Source: Novosphingobium sp. ZN18A2 | GTDB taxonomy: Bacteria; Pseudomonadota; Alphaproteobacteria; Sphingomonadales; Sphingomonadaceae | Reading direction: 5' to 3' | Length of the DNA: 64,000 bases | NCBI RefSeq assembly: GCF_036784765.1 | Contig: NZ_CP136651.1 | Span: 1,550,001 to 1,614,000 of the forward strand | Shown: positions 1-9,614 of the stretch, piece by piece | Position numbering within the stretch: the stretch's first letter is position 1 | How the letters are laid out: the number at the start of each line of letters is the position of its first letter | Notes under the pieces: generated by a model | What the model saw: the letters and a program-made list of their open reading frames with translations, nothing else | Told to the model about the DNA's origin: nothing | Databases searched by the model: none | Made by a program: the position numbers and the translations under genes

Positions 1-856
1 CCCCGCGCTTTCCCAGCCCGAACCGCTGCGCTTCCAGCGCCGCTTCGCAGAGCCTGTCAGCCACCGGTCGGCGATCGCCAACTGCTTCCTCGAGCTGTTG
101 CGGGAGGCGGCGCAAGTGCTGGAAGAACGCGGGCTGGGCGGGCGCGCCTTCCTTCTGGTGCTCGAACGCAGTGATGGCGCGCGCCAGCGCCTTGAAATCG
201 AAACCGGCCGGCCCACGCGCGATCCCGCGCCGGTGCTGCGCCTGTTCGACGAACGTATCGCGGCACTGGCCGACCCTCTCGATCCCGGTTTCGGCTATGA
301 CCGTATCGTGCTCCATGTCGGCGTGACCGAGCCACTCGCCCCTGCGCAGCCTGCGCTCGATGGCGAGGAACGGGCCGGGGCCGCGCTTTGCGATCTGGTC
401 GACCGGCTGAGTACGCGGCTGGGGGCGGACGCCTTGCAACGGCTGGAACCGGGCGACAGCCACATCCCCGAACAGGCCCAGCTTGCCTTCCCCGCGATCC
501 GCGTGCGCGCACCGGTGCGCTGGCCCGCGCCGCCACCGGACGAACCGCCGATGCGCCCGCTGTTCCTGTTCGATCCGCCGCAGCCGATCGAAGTTATCGC
601 CGAAGTGCCCGACGGCCCGCCGCATCGCTTCCGCTGGCGGCGCAAGTTGCACGAAGTGCGGCTTTACGAAGGGCCGGAACGCATCGCTGCCGAATGGTGG
701 CGGCGCAAGGGGGGAGAGCATCCCGGCAAGGGCGGGATGACGCGCGACTATTACCGCGTAGAGGATGTGCGTGGACGGCGTTACTGGGTGTTCCGCCACG
801 GCCTTTACGAAGAAAAGCCCGATCCGCGCTGGTATCTGCACGGCCTGTTCGCATGA
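1..856 (+). CDS. imuB: ImuB, Y-family polymerase-like protein (3' part only)
   Basis: The reading frame is open from the first bases, so the start lies upstream; about 284 C-terminal residues are visible. The last 100 residues carry the signature ImuB tail: an FDPPQPIEV stretch, a RWRRKLHEVRLYEGPERI-type block, then RDYYRVED and a C-terminal HGLYEEKPDPRW block. ImuB is a catalytically inactive Y-family polymerase relative that recruits ImuA (or ImuA') and DnaE2 to the beta clamp for damage-induced translesion synthesis. The gene lies directly upstream of dnaE2, as is usual for the imuA-imuB-dnaE2 SOS cassette; imuA and the LexA-controlled promoter must lie outside the window. The stop codon sits inside a duplicated junction described separately. 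Confidence 0.93.
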   Translation, partial: PALSQPEPLRFQRRFAEPVSHRSAIANCFLELLREAAQVLEERGLGGRAFLLVLERSDGARQRLEIETGRPTRDPAPVLRLFDERIAALADPLDPGFGYDRIVLHVGVTEPLAPAQPALDGEERAGAALCDLVDRLSTRLGADALQRLEPGDSHIPEQAQLAFPAIRVRAPVRWPAPPPDEPPMRPLFLFDPPQPIEVIAEVPDGPPHRFRWRRKLHEVRLYEGPERIAAEWWRRKGGEHPGKGGMTRDYYRVEDVRGRRYWVFRHGLYEEKPDPRWYLHGLFA

Positions 857-926
857 GCGAAGAGGTCCACAAAAATGGCCTGTTCGCATGAGCGAAGAGG
901 TCCACGAAAATGGCCTGTTCGCATGA
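842..926 (+). repeat. 35-bp tandem duplication of the imuB/dnaE2 stop-start junction
   Basis: Two full 35-bp copies (842-876 and 877-911, differing at one base, A or G, in the AAAAT/GAAAT part) are followed by a 15-bp partial copy (912-926). Each copy contains an ATGA stop/start overlap, so the imuB stop (854-856) overlaps an ATG at 853, which opens a 12-codon ORF (853-891). That ORF's TGA overlaps the ATG of a second 12-codon ORF (888-926), and its TGA in turn overlaps the dnaE2 ATG at 923. The mini-peptides read MSEEVHKNGLFA and MSEEVHENGLFA. Because 35 is not a multiple of three, each step moves to a new frame. Whether the mini-ORFs are translated is inference. Confidence 0.9.
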
Positions 927-3900
927 ACGCCGAACCCGCTTTCGCGGAACTGGCCGCGGCGACCAACTATTCGTTCCTGCGCGGCGCCTCGCATCCGGCC
1001 GAGATGGTCGAACGCGCCTGGCAACTCGGCATGACGGGCATTGGTATCGCCGACCGCAACACCGTGGCGGGCGTGGTTCGCGCGCACATGGCGTGGCGCA
1101 GGATCGGCGGCACGACGAGCGGGTTGCGTCTCGTCACCGGAGCGCGACTGGCCTTTGCCGACGGCACGGAAGACGTGATCGCCTATCCCGCCACGCGCCA
1201 CGGCTGGGGACGGCTGACGCGTCTGCTGACGCTGGGGAACCGCCGCGCCGAAAAAGGTGACTGCATCCTGCGTCTCCCGGACCTGCTCGATCATGCAGAC
1301 GACTTGTTGCTGATTGCCACCGGGCGTGACCGGCAGATGCTTGACCGGTTGGCCGAAGCCCGCGCCGGTGCGGTGTGGCTGGCTGCGACGATGCACCGTT
1401 CCGGGGCCGATGCGCGGCGATTGGTCGAGGCGCAGGCGCTGGCCAGTGCGGCCAGGGTGCCTCTCCTTGCTACCAACGACGCGCTTTATGCGAAGCCAGA
1501 AGCGCGGGTGCTGCACGATGTCGTTACCTGCATGCGCGAAGGGGCGAGCGTGCAAACGGCGGGCCGCCGTCTTGCCGCCAATGCCGAACGACACCTGAAG
1601 CCGCCGGCCGAGATGGCGCGCCTGTTCGCCGCCTGTCCCGAAGCGATCGCGGCGAGCGGCGATATTCTTGGCCGCATTGTATTCACGCTTGACGACTTGC
1701 GTTACGAATATCCGCACGAGCCGGTGCCCGAAGGCTGGGAGCCGCAAGGCTGGCTGGAACACCTGGTGACGGAAGGCGCCCGCGCACACTTCCCCGATGG
1801 CCTGCCCGATGCCTATCGCCGCGCGCTGGACGAAGAGTTCCGGCTGATCCGCGCGCGCGGTTATGCTTGTTATTTCCTCACCGTGCATGACGTGGTGCGC
1901 CATGCGCGCAGCCTCGATCCACCGATCCTGTGCCAGGGGCGCGGATCGGCGGCGAATTCGCTGGTCTGCTATCTGCTGGGCGTGACCCCGATCGACCCGG
2001 TGCGGGAAAAGCTGCTGTTCAGCCGTTTCCTGTCCGAAGAGCGCGACGAACCGCCCGACATAGACGTGGACTTCGAGCATGAGCGCCGCGAGGAAATCAT
2101 GCAGTACATCTATGCGCGCTATGGCCGCGAACGGGCGGGGATCGCCGCCACGGTGATCCACTATCGCCCGCGCAGCACGATCCGCGAAGTGGGCAAGGCT
2201 CTGGGTCTCAGCGAGGATGTGACCGCGCGGCTTGCCGGCACAATCTGGGGGAGCCTGGGCAGGGAGGTGGGCGAAGCGCGCGTCGCCGAAGCCGGGTTCG
2301 ACCTTGCCAATCCGCAGATCGCGCGGCTGAAGGAACTGGTCGACCGGCTGCTCGATTTTCCGCGCCACCTGTCGCAACACGTCGGCGGCTTCGTGCTGAC
2401 CGAAGGGCGGCTTGACGAACTGGTGCCGATCCACAACGCGGCGATGCCCGAGCGCACTTTCATCGAGTGGGACAAGGACGATATCGACGCGCTGGGGCTG
2501 ATGAAGGTCGATGTTCTGGCGCTCGGCATGCTCACCTGCATCCGCAAGGGCTTCGACCTGCTGCGCGCGCACGGCCTGGGCGAGGTTACGCTGGCCACGG
2601 TCCCGCGCGAAGACCCGCAAACCTACCGGATGCTTCGGCGCGGGGATTCGATCGGCACCTTCCAGGTCGAAAGCCGTGCGCAGATCGCGATGCTGCCGCG
2701 CATGAAGCCGGCCGAGCTTTACGATCTTGTCATCCAGGTGGCGATCGTGCGGCCGGGGCCGATCCAGGGCGGCATGGTCCATCCCTATCTCAGGCGGCGC
2801 AATGGCGAGGAAGCGGTTGTCTTCCCTTCGCCCGCGCCGCCGCACGACCCGGACGAACTGCGCGATGTGCTGGGCAAGACACTGGGCGTACCGCTGTTTC
2901 AGGAACAGGCGATGAAGCTTGCCATCGTGGCGGCCGGGTTCACCCCTGCCCAGGCGGACGGTCTGCGCCGCGCAATGGCGACCTTCCGCAACCACGGGAC
3001 GATCCACCGCTATCGCGAACAGCTTGTCGGCGGCATGGTGGCGCGCGGTTATGACGAAGACTTTGCCGAGCGGTGCTTCGAACAGATCAAGGGTTTCGGC
3101 GAATACGGCTTTCCCGAAAGCCATGCGCAGGCATTCGCCTGGCTCGCCTATGTTTCGGCCTGGCTCAAGTGCCGCCACCCAGCGGTGTTCACCTGCGCCC
3201 TGCTCAACAGCCAGCCGATGGGGTTCTATGCGCCCGCGCAACTGGTGCAGGACGCGCGCGAACACGGGGTGGAAGTGCGCGCAGCCGATGTGAACGCCAG
3301 CGATTGGGACTGCACGCTTGAAAACACGGCAGATGGCGCGCTGGCGCTGCGGCTGGGCCTGTCGCGCATCCATGGCTTCCGGCAGGATTGGGCAAAGGCC
3401 GTTTCAACCGCGCGGGCAGGCGGCAGGTTCGTGTCGCTTGAAGATATTGCCCGCCGTGCCGGGCTGCCATCCGCGGCCTTGCATAAGCTGGCCGATGCCG
3501 ATGCCTTCGGTTCGCTGGGCGTAAAGCGCCGCGATGCCTTGTGGGAAGCGCGGCGCACGCCAACCGGGCAATTGCCGCTCTTCGCCGCCGCCGAAGCGCC
3601 CGAACTGGGCGCGGAACCCGATCCGGCGCTGCCCGCGATGTCTGCTGCAGAGGAGGTCGTGGCCGATTACCAGACCACGCGTCTTTCGCTGAAGGGCCAT
3701 CCGATGCAGTTCCTGCGGCAGGCACTCGCGCAGGAAGGCGTGCTGTCCTGCGCAGCGGCCAATGCCATGCGCGAAGGCCGCAAGGCGCGGGTGGCGGGCG
3801 TGGTGCTCATCCGCCAGAGGCCGGGCAAGGGCAACGCCGTGTTCATCACGATCGAGGACGAGACGGGGATCGTGAATGCGCTGCTGTGGGCGCGCGATAT

Positions 3901-4159
3901 GGAGCGTCAGCGCCGCGCGGTCATGGCGGCGCGGCTTATGCTGATCGAAGGCACGATCCAGCGTAGCGACGAAGGCGTGGTCCACCTGATGGCGCAGCGC
4001 ATCGTTGACCGCACCGCTATGCTTGACCGGCTTTCGGAAAATCCCCCCGCCGGTCCCGATGCACCGCACGGCGGCGATGCCGCGCCTTCCGGTTACTCCC
4101 GCCCGCGCAGCCATCCGCGCAACGTCAGGATATTGCCACGGTCGCGGGACTTTCATTGA
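923..4159 (+). CDS. dnaE2: Error-prone DNA polymerase III alpha subunit DnaE2
   Basis: The protein has 1078 residues from the ATG that overlaps the preceding TGA; in-frame upstream starts exist at 875 only because of the duplicated junction. An N-terminal PHP domain begins NYSFLRGASHP. The polymerase core has the PDIDVDFEH motif, with Asp379, Asp381 and Asp383, and MKVDVLALG with Asp530, giving the C-family catalytic aspartates. Finger and helix-hairpin-helix regions follow, then an OB fold near residues 954-1040 (KARVAGVVLIRQRP). It lacks the long tau-binding C-terminus of replicative DnaE1, as expected for DnaE2. It performs mutagenic translesion synthesis together with ImuB, its upstream and probably translationally coupled neighbour. 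Confidence 0.97.
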   Translation: MNAEPAFAELAAATNYSFLRGASHPAEMVERAWQLGMTGIGIADRNTVAGVVRAHMAWRRIGGTTSGLRLVTGARLAFADGTEDVIAYPATRHGWGRLTRLLTLGNRRAEKGDCILRLPDLLDHADDLLLIATGRDRQMLDRLAEARAGAVWLAATMHRSGADARRLVEAQALASAARVPLLATNDALYAKPEARVLHDVVTCMREGASVQTAGRRLAANAERHLKPPAEMARLFAACPEAIAASGDILGRIVFTLDDLRYEYPHEPVPEGWEPQGWLEHLVTEGARAHFPDGLPDAYRRALDEEFRLIRARGYACYFLTVHDVVRHARSLDPPILCQGRGSAANSLVCYLLGVTPIDPVREKLLFSRFLSEERDEPPDIDVDFEHERREEIMQYIYARYGRERAGIAATVIHYRPRSTIREVGKALGLSEDVTARLAGTIWGSLGREVGEARVAEAGFDLANPQIARLKELVDRLLDFPRHLSQHVGGFVLTEGRLDELVPIHNAAMPERTFIEWDKDDIDALGLMKVDVLALGMLTCIRKGFDLLRAHGLGEVTLATVPREDPQTYRMLRRGDSIGTFQVESRAQIAMLPRMKPAELYDLVIQVAIVRPGPIQGGMVHPYLRRRNGEEAVVFPSPAPPHDPDELRDVLGKTLGVPLFQEQAMKLAIVAAGFTPAQADGLRRAMATFRNHGTIHRYREQLVGGMVARGYDEDFAERCFEQIKGFGEYGFPESHAQAFAWLAYVSAWLKCRHPAVFTCALLNSQPMGFYAPAQLVQDAREHGVEVRAADVNASDWDCTLENTADGALALRLGLSRIHGFRQDWAKAVSTARAGGRFVSLEDIARRAGLPSAALHKLADADAFGSLGVKRRDALWEARRTPTGQLPLFAAAEAPELGAEPDPALPAMSAAEEVVADYQTTRLSLKGHPMQFLRQALAQEGVLSCAAANAMREGRKARVAGVVLIRQRPGKGNAVFITIEDETGIVNALLWARDMERQRRAVMAARLMLIEGTIQRSDEGVVHLMAQRIVDRTAMLDRLSENPPAGPDAPHGGDAAPSGYSRPRSHPRNVRILPRSRDFH

Positions 4160-4318
4160 CTGGCAGTAAACGGCATTGCCCGGCAATCATCGGCTTTGGC
4201 GTCGCCGCACGAAAAATGTCCGCGCCGCCTGCTCCGCAGTATTGCCGCGATTGCGCCATATCGACATGAATGCCATGCTGATTGCGGCGCCTGACCGTCA
4301 AGCGATTGGGAAAGAGCA

Positions 4319-5869
4319 ATGACGACGCCCTTCAGTTCGTTTGACGATGATGACATTCCGCTTCCAGACCCTGCGCGACAGCCCGAAAATCCCCGTGTAG
4401 GCGCTCGTACCGCGATAAGCGCAGCCTGGGTGATCGGGTCACGCCTGATGGCCAAATGCATCGACCTGGCGTTGCTGGTGGTTCTGGCGCGCCTGCTGAC
4501 CCCCGCGGATTTCGGCGTCGTCGCAATCGCGATGACGCTGGTGCAGATCGTGGAGGCGGCGTTCGAACTGCCGGTGATCCAGGTTCTTGTGCGCATGTCA
4601 GAAGTGGATCGGCGCCACTATGACACGGCCTTTACCATGGGCCTCGCGCGTGGATTGGTTCTTGCGGTGGCGCTCGGCCTGATGGCTATCCCGTTCGCCT
4701 CGTTCTATGGCGATCAGCGCATAATCCCGATCATTGTTGCATTAAGCTTCGCCCCCGCGTCACGCGGGATGCTCAGCCCGCGCATGGCGGATTATGCGCG
4801 CGCTATCGACTTCCGGCGCGACGTGGCGATAGAAGTTGGCGGAAAGCTTGTCGCCTTTGCAATCGCGACGGGCGTTGCGTTTGCTACACACAGTTACTGG
4901 GCGCTGGTGATCGGCACCGTCACCACGCCGTTCACCATGCTGGTGATCTCGTTTGTCCTGGCGCCCTACAGGCCGCGCCTGTCGCTGTTCGACTGGCGGA
5001 CATTCGCGGATTTTCTCAGCTGGACCACAGCCTCGCAGATCATTGTCGCCTTCAACTGGCAGTTCGATCGCCTGTTGCTGGGCCGCTTCGTCAATTCGAC
5101 CAGGCTGGGCCTCTACAGCATGGCCAACGACCTGAGTTATCTGCCCGAGCAGTCGATCATCGTGCCGATCAAGCGCCCGTTGCTTTCCGCCTTCGCAGCC
5201 ATCGGAAACGATCGGGAGCGCGTTGCCGAAGTCTATCTGCGCACTTCGGCCTTGTTGCTGGCAGCGGGCCTGCCGCCGATTGCGGGGCTGAGCGTTCTGG
5301 CCGAACCGGCGGTGCGGCTGGCGCTTGGCGCGAAATGGCTTCCTGCGGTTCCGATCCTCCAGTGGCTGGCCGTGACCATGATCGCGCCGCTGTTCGTTTC
5401 CGCCCTCGGCCCGCTGGCGCTGGCGCTGGGGCAAACGCGGATACTCCTGCGCCAGAGCGTAGTCGAACTTGTGGTTCGCGTCCCGCTCATGACCGCCGGC
5501 GTGCTGGTCGCCGGGCTGTGGGGGGCGGTCGCGATGCGGATTGTCGTCGGCGTGATCATGGCCGCCGTATCGTTCTGGTTCGTCAACCAGATCGTCCGTA
5601 TGCCGATGCGGCGCCAGCTTGCTGCCGCGGGATTGCCGCTGTTTGCCGGGCTGGTCCTGACGTTGACGCTTGTCGCCCTTCGCCCGCTTCTTGACGGGGT
5701 TACGGGCCTTGCCCTCGCCATCGGGCTCGGCCTGACGGGACTGGCCGGACTGGCAACCTATATTGCGACCATATTCGCTGTCTGGCGGTTGACCGGACGC
5801 GGGCTCGGGATCGAGGACAGGATAGTCGACTACCTGAAGACGCTTCCCGTCTTGCGCGGAAAATCCTGA
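4319..5869 (+). CDS. Wzx-like polysaccharide flippase (MOP superfamily)
   Basis: This 516-residue protein is almost entirely transmembrane helices after a soluble, acidic 25-residue N-terminus. Composition, length and the LARLLTPADFGVVAIAMTLV and FDRLLLGRF motifs match lipopolysaccharide/EPS flippases (RfbX/WzxC-like, polysaccharide synthase family). It would move undecaprenyl-linked repeat units across the inner membrane for polymerisation by the Wzy-like protein at 20018. GGGAAAGAG sits just before the ATG. It is the first gene of the EPS region and is separated from the rest by the unknown gene at 6076 and the hydrolase at 7545. The exact subfamily and sugar specificity cannot be read from sequence alone. 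Confidence 0.9.
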   Translation: MTTPFSSFDDDDIPLPDPARQPENPRVGARTAISAAWVIGSRLMAKCIDLALLVVLARLLTPADFGVVAIAMTLVQIVEAAFELPVIQVLVRMSEVDRRHYDTAFTMGLARGLVLAVALGLMAIPFASFYGDQRIIPIIVALSFAPASRGMLSPRMADYARAIDFRRDVAIEVGGKLVAFAIATGVAFATHSYWALVIGTVTTPFTMLVISFVLAPYRPRLSLFDWRTFADFLSWTTASQIIVAFNWQFDRLLLGRFVNSTRLGLYSMANDLSYLPEQSIIVPIKRPLLSAFAAIGNDRERVAEVYLRTSALLLAAGLPPIAGLSVLAEPAVRLALGAKWLPAVPILQWLAVTMIAPLFVSALGPLALALGQTRILLRQSVVELVVRVPLMTAGVLVAGLWGAVAMRIVVGVIMAAVSFWFVNQIVRMPMRRQLAAAGLPLFAGLVLTLTLVALRPLLDGVTGLALAIGLGLTGLAGLATYIATIFAVWRLTGRGLGIEDRIVDYLKTLPVLRGKS

Positions 5870-6075
5870 TCGGCGCCAGTCCGAGCCTGCACGATATAGA
5901 GCCGTCCATCCTGCTCCAGAAGGAGTAATCACATCAGGGAACTTGCCGTCGGCAGGCAGGGAGTGCGAGACTTTCCCGGTGCTTGAGAATGGGTTGGCAC
6001 TAAAATTCGGAGTTCCCGATACCATCCGAAGAACCTTCCCGACTTCCGGATGATTTCCAGTAAAGGTTCGGTCAG

Positions 6076-7458
6076 ATGAAAACTTCATACGATATGGCGA
6101 ACCTGGATGCGCACGAACCCGACGACGTGCTGGAACTGACGCCCGATTTGCGGATGGAGGAAGCGGCGCTGGATTCCGGTTATATCCGCGAATGGACGCG
6201 CGCACTGAAAGTATGGGAAGACCTGCGCAACGAGCGCGCGGCGCCGCTCGTTTCGGACACTGGCGGCAAATTCGACGCATTCGGAAACGGTCAGATTGTG
6301 ATGCTCGATTTCTCGCGAAGCCGGCAACGCCCTGCAATAGAGCCAGCCAGCCAGAATGTTCCGCCGGTTTTCCAGGCCCTGCGGGACGAGGAAGGGCGCC
6401 TGAACCCGTTCTCGATCCGGCCGGGCTTTATCGAAAGCTGCCTTCAGGCGTTGGAAGCACAAGCCCCGACAGATGGCCAGCTCGTCCGCTCGGGGGAAGG
6501 TGGGCGGTCGTACCCCGTTTTGCTTCTGCCCTTTTCCGTGGATGGCGCCGCGGCGTCGCAGGTCATGTGCTTGCTGCCAGAGCAGGAGCATGACGATCAC
6601 GCTGACGAACTGCTGCTCTACCAAGAGCTGGACCCGGATGAAGAGCCCGCGTTGTCCGGTCAAAAGGAAGAACACCATGACCGGCCATTCTTTCATGTGA
6701 TCGCGGGGGAGAAACCGCCAGTCGTAAGACCGGCGCGGGCCGCCTCGGCCAGCAGCCGGTTGCCCGTGCCAGCGATGGCTGCGCCTTCGATTTCGTCCGT
6801 TGCCGTCTCACCGCCCGGTTTTCCCACCGGTTCCAATGCCACCCTGCACGATTACCTGGCTATTGCACGGGAACTTGCGCAGGCGGCGGGCGAACTGGAA
6901 TCGCGATCGCGCGGAGCGCTTTATCGCGCATTGGGCGGAGCCTATGATTTTGCCCTTGCGGTCGTGCAGGAACCTGCGGGATTTACCGAGCTTGCGCACG
7001 ATGCCGGGCTGACGATGCAGGCGCGTGCGCCGATGATGCCGCTTCTCAAGCTGGTTTTCGGATTGAGTTATAACAAGACGCGCCTGTCCGAATACGCCAC
7101 CATCCTTGACCATGCCCTTCGGGTCGGCATCTGCAAGGGCCACCTGGAAGAATACCTTCTGGAGAGCCAGGGCGGGCTAAAGTCCATCGTCAATGCAGAG
7201 CGGCAGTTGCGCAAATCCGATCGGCCGGCTGCAATTGCCCGCCGCGCCCCTCAGCCCCAGATTGCGCGCGCCCTGCGGTCCATGCCGGCTCTGCGCTTGT
7301 CGGATTTGGCCGATCAGGCGGATAGCAACGACGAATTCGTGCTTATCGTCGCGCGGCGCGACGGCGGACGGCGTCTCAACCTGATAGGCGAAGTGCCGCA
7401 AGACATCGCACTGCTCGAGCGCGCGGCCCGCAAGATGCTGAAGGGGGCAGGACAGTAA
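6076..7458 (+). CDS. Hypothetical protein, acidic N-half and helical C-half
   Basis: I do not recognise this 460-residue protein. It is soluble, with no signal peptide or membrane helix. Residues 1-150 look like a small alpha/beta domain (GGKFDAFGNGQIVMLDFSR), followed by an acidic stretch around 170-205 and a Pro/Ala/Ser-rich linker to about 255. A helical domain follows at about 255-375 (DYLAIARELAQAAGELESR and SYNKTRLSEYATILDHALR) and a short basic tail. The RALYRALGGAYDFALA part resembles DNA- or protein-binding helical bundles only loosely. It starts 206 bases after the flippase and precedes a wall hydrolase. An EPS-related regulatory role is possible by position only. Confidence 0.7.
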   Translation: MKTSYDMANLDAHEPDDVLELTPDLRMEEAALDSGYIREWTRALKVWEDLRNERAAPLVSDTGGKFDAFGNGQIVMLDFSRSRQRPAIEPASQNVPPVFQALRDEEGRLNPFSIRPGFIESCLQALEAQAPTDGQLVRSGEGGRSYPVLLLPFSVDGAAASQVMCLLPEQEHDDHADELLLYQELDPDEEPALSGQKEEHHDRPFFHVIAGEKPPVVRPARAASASSRLPVPAMAAPSISSVAVSPPGFPTGSNATLHDYLAIARELAQAAGELESRSRGALYRALGGAYDFALAVVQEPAGFTELAHDAGLTMQARAPMMPLLKLVFGLSYNKTRLSEYATILDHALRVGICKGHLEEYLLESQGGLKSIVNAERQLRKSDRPAAIARRAPQPQIARALRSMPALRLSDLADQADSNDEFVLIVARRDGGRRLNLIGEVPQDIALLERAARKMLKGAGQ

Positions 7459-7544
7459 GCCGGCTGTTCCGGCGAACCGGTTAGACTAAAGAGCCACAGG
7501 CTAATCCCGAAGAGAAATAGCGCCTCGGTATCGCGGCTGACATC

Positions 7545-8840
7545 TTGTCATGCGTGGACGTGTCGACCAACTCCGTGGCCGTTCCCGGTCAATTTTTTCC
7601 GGCCTCACCACTTCGGACCGGCGTGCGCAGCCTTGCCTCTGCCAAACGCTGGCACATCGCGACGGCGCTGGCCGGCGTGGGGGCGCTGGCCGTCGCCAGT
7701 CCCTTGGTGATGGGAACCACGCAATCGGGGGCGCCATTGCAAAATGGTGCGACCGATCAGCAACCTGCACGCATCATGGACGATCGCCCGCCGACGCCCA
7801 TGATGCGGCTGCTCAATTCGATGCGCGATCTCGACATGGCAGGGCCGATCAGGGCGAACCTGGAGCTTGCGCCTGCCGTGCCCGATGCCGCCCATCCGCT
7901 GATCTTCGCAGGGAAATCGGATGACAGGCAACGTGCGCTGTCCTGCCTTGCCACGACGGCGTGGTATGAAGCCGGAAACGATGCGGCGGGCGAGCGCGCC
8001 GTTATTCAGGTGGTGCTCAATCGCGTTCGGCACCCGGCTTTCCCCAACTCGATCTGCGGTGTGGTGCTGGAAGGCGCGAACCGCAAGACCGGCTGCCAGT
8101 TCTCCTATCTGTGCGACGGATCGCTGCAACGAAGGGCACCGTCTTCGCGCGATATGGCGAAGGCCGTGGCGCTGGCGGAAAGCGCGCTCGGCGGTTCGGT
8201 GGACAAGGCCGTGGGGCAGGCGACGCATTACCACGCCGACTATGTCAATCCGTTGTGGAACGCGGTCATGCAGCGCGTTTCGAAAGTCGGGCCGCACATC
8301 TTCTATCGCTGGGGCGGGCTGCGCGGCGCGCTGAACAGGAAACTGGTGTTCGACGACCACGGTGAGCCTGCCATAAAGCCGGTGCTGGACCGTAATGCAT
8401 CGAATGCAGGCGACACGAAGCAAACCGGCGATACCACCCGTCTGGCCCTCGATAGCGATGCGCTCAACTGGGCGAAGCCGGGAGAGAGCCAGGTCGGGGG
8501 GCAGGGCGGCCTGGCGACCGGCGGTGCCGTGCGTACCAGCCAGAATTCGATGAAGGTCATGCTGGTCGATCAGGGCGGCCCGAACGGGCGATGGGCGGTG
8601 TCGGCCATGAATCTCTGCCCCGGCGATCAGGCGTGCCGGGTGGCCGGATACGGGAAAGCGGGCGAACCGGATGCGAATGCTCAGCCCGGCGACGTCGCGA
8701 AGGGCAAACCCTTGTTCCTGTTCGTGCGCGATGGCTCGGGCATGTCCGTCGCCCTTTGGGATTGCCAGCGCGCGCCGCGTCCGGATGCCAGGCAATGTAT
8801 GCCCGACGGTGCGGAACTGGCGGGGCTGATGGGAAAATAG
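7545..8840 (+). CDS. SleB-like cell wall hydrolase (Hydrolase_2)
   Basis: A 431-residue reading frame from TTG at 7545; GTG codons at 7554, 7560 and 7578 are equally possible starts, and no strong ribosome binding site decides. An N-terminal hydrophobic segment (WHIATALAGVGALAVASPLV) should act as a signal or anchor. Residues about 130-240 match the SleB/CwlJ hydrolase family: TAWYEAGNDAAGERAV with the conserved acidic Glu142, VVLNRVRHPAFP, CQFSYLCDG and ATHYHADYVNP. The family cleaves peptidoglycan as a lytic transglycosylase. The C-terminal 190 residues form a second, unrecognised domain with four cysteines. Remodelling the wall for the EPS export apparatus is inferred from the neighbourhood only. 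Confidence 0.88.
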   Translation: MSCVDVSTNSVAVPGQFFPASPLRTGVRSLASAKRWHIATALAGVGALAVASPLVMGTTQSGAPLQNGATDQQPARIMDDRPPTPMMRLLNSMRDLDMAGPIRANLELAPAVPDAAHPLIFAGKSDDRQRALSCLATTAWYEAGNDAAGERAVIQVVLNRVRHPAFPNSICGVVLEGANRKTGCQFSYLCDGSLQRRAPSSRDMAKAVALAESALGGSVDKAVGQATHYHADYVNPLWNAVMQRVSKVGPHIFYRWGGLRGALNRKLVFDDHGEPAIKPVLDRNASNAGDTKQTGDTTRLALDSDALNWAKPGESQVGGQGGLATGGAVRTSQNSMKVMLVDQGGPNGRWAVSAMNLCPGDQACRVAGYGKAGEPDANAQPGDVAKGKPLFLFVRDGSGMSVALWDCQRAPRPDARQCMPDGAELAGLMGK

Positions 8841-8954
8841 GCGGGCGACCGCGATTGAGCGTCCCGATCCCGATAGCTGTTCTGCTGCATTCGTCCCGCG
8901 TCCGGAATCGATCCGGACGCAAATTAACGGGATTAGCCGGAGTGGAAAACGGAA

Positions 8955-9614
8955 TCAGGCAGTTTGCCGAACTTCGGAAAATCCGTGCGAACTGGCCCAG
9001 ATCGCGGCCTGGGTGCGGTTGCTGACCTTCAGTTTCCTGAGGATCGCCTTTACATGAACCTTTACGGTTGCTTCGCAGACGACCAGTTCGCGCGCGATCA
9101 CCTTGTTGGAATAGCCGGCGATCAGGCAACGCAGCACATCCTGCTCGCGCGGGGAGAGGCATGCCTCTTCGGTGCAGGCGCTCGGAATGGATTCGGGCCT
9201 GCTTTGCCGTCCGCCGTTCTCGAAAAAGTTCATGAGATCGGCCGGCACAACGCGCTCACCCACGGCGGCAAGCCGCAATGACGCGATCAGCGGCGCGGCC
9301 TTGATCGATTTGATGATATAGCCCTGCGCACCTGCATGAAAGCAGGCGACCATCTGTTCCAGATCGAATTTCTCGCTGAGGACAACGATCACCGATTGCG
9401 GATTGGCATCCTTCAGATCGCCGACGGTACGGGCCTGGTCGGAAGAATCGAGCCCGTCAAGCAACACGATCGCTTTCGCGTTATCCCTGTTAGTTTGAAA
9501 TCCCGTGTAATCTTCATATGCACCGGCAATCGAGAAACCTTCGGATTGCAGGATATTCGACAAGCCTTCTCTGGCTATGTCATTAGGACTGATCAGGAAA
9601 ACTTCTTGAAACAT
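8955..9614 (-). CDS. LuxR/NarL-family response regulator
   Basis: 219 residues from the ATG at 9614, chosen because GGGAG lies six bases upstream; longer readings have no such site. The N-terminal receiver-like domain (FLISPNDIAREGLSNIL, then VLLDGLDSSDQ with the likely phospho-acceptor Asp) is followed by a C-terminal LuxR helix-turn-helix (LSPREQDVLRCLIAGYSNKV, ATVKVHVKAILRKLKV). It is a two-component transcription factor; no cognate kinase is adjacent. It stands between the flippase part and the export/assembly part of the EPS locus and reads opposite to most of it, so it is probably the local EPS regulator (inference). A perfect 18-bp palindrome lies 134 bases upstream. Confidence 0.9.
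   Translation of the reverse strand: MFQEVFLISPNDIAREGLSNILQSEGFSIAGAYEDYTGFQTNRDNAKAIVLLDGLDSSDQARTVGDLKDANPQSVIVVLSEKFDLEQMVACFHAGAQGYIIKSIKAAPLIASLRLAAVGERVVPADLMNFFENGGRQSRPESIPSACTEEACLSPREQDVLRCLIAGYSNKVIARELVVCEATVKVHVKAILRKLKVSNRTQAAIWASSHGFSEVRQTA

Noticed and set aside
875..922. Extended start for dnaE2 giving 16 more residues
   Set aside because: The extension translates the duplicated junction and is not part of DnaE2; the ATG at 923 has the ATGA overlap.
4760..6337. 525-codon minus-strand frame across the flippase and the following gap
   Set aside because: The composition is that of a shadow frame (Arg, Gln and Asp rich) and it crosses two well-supported plus-strand features.
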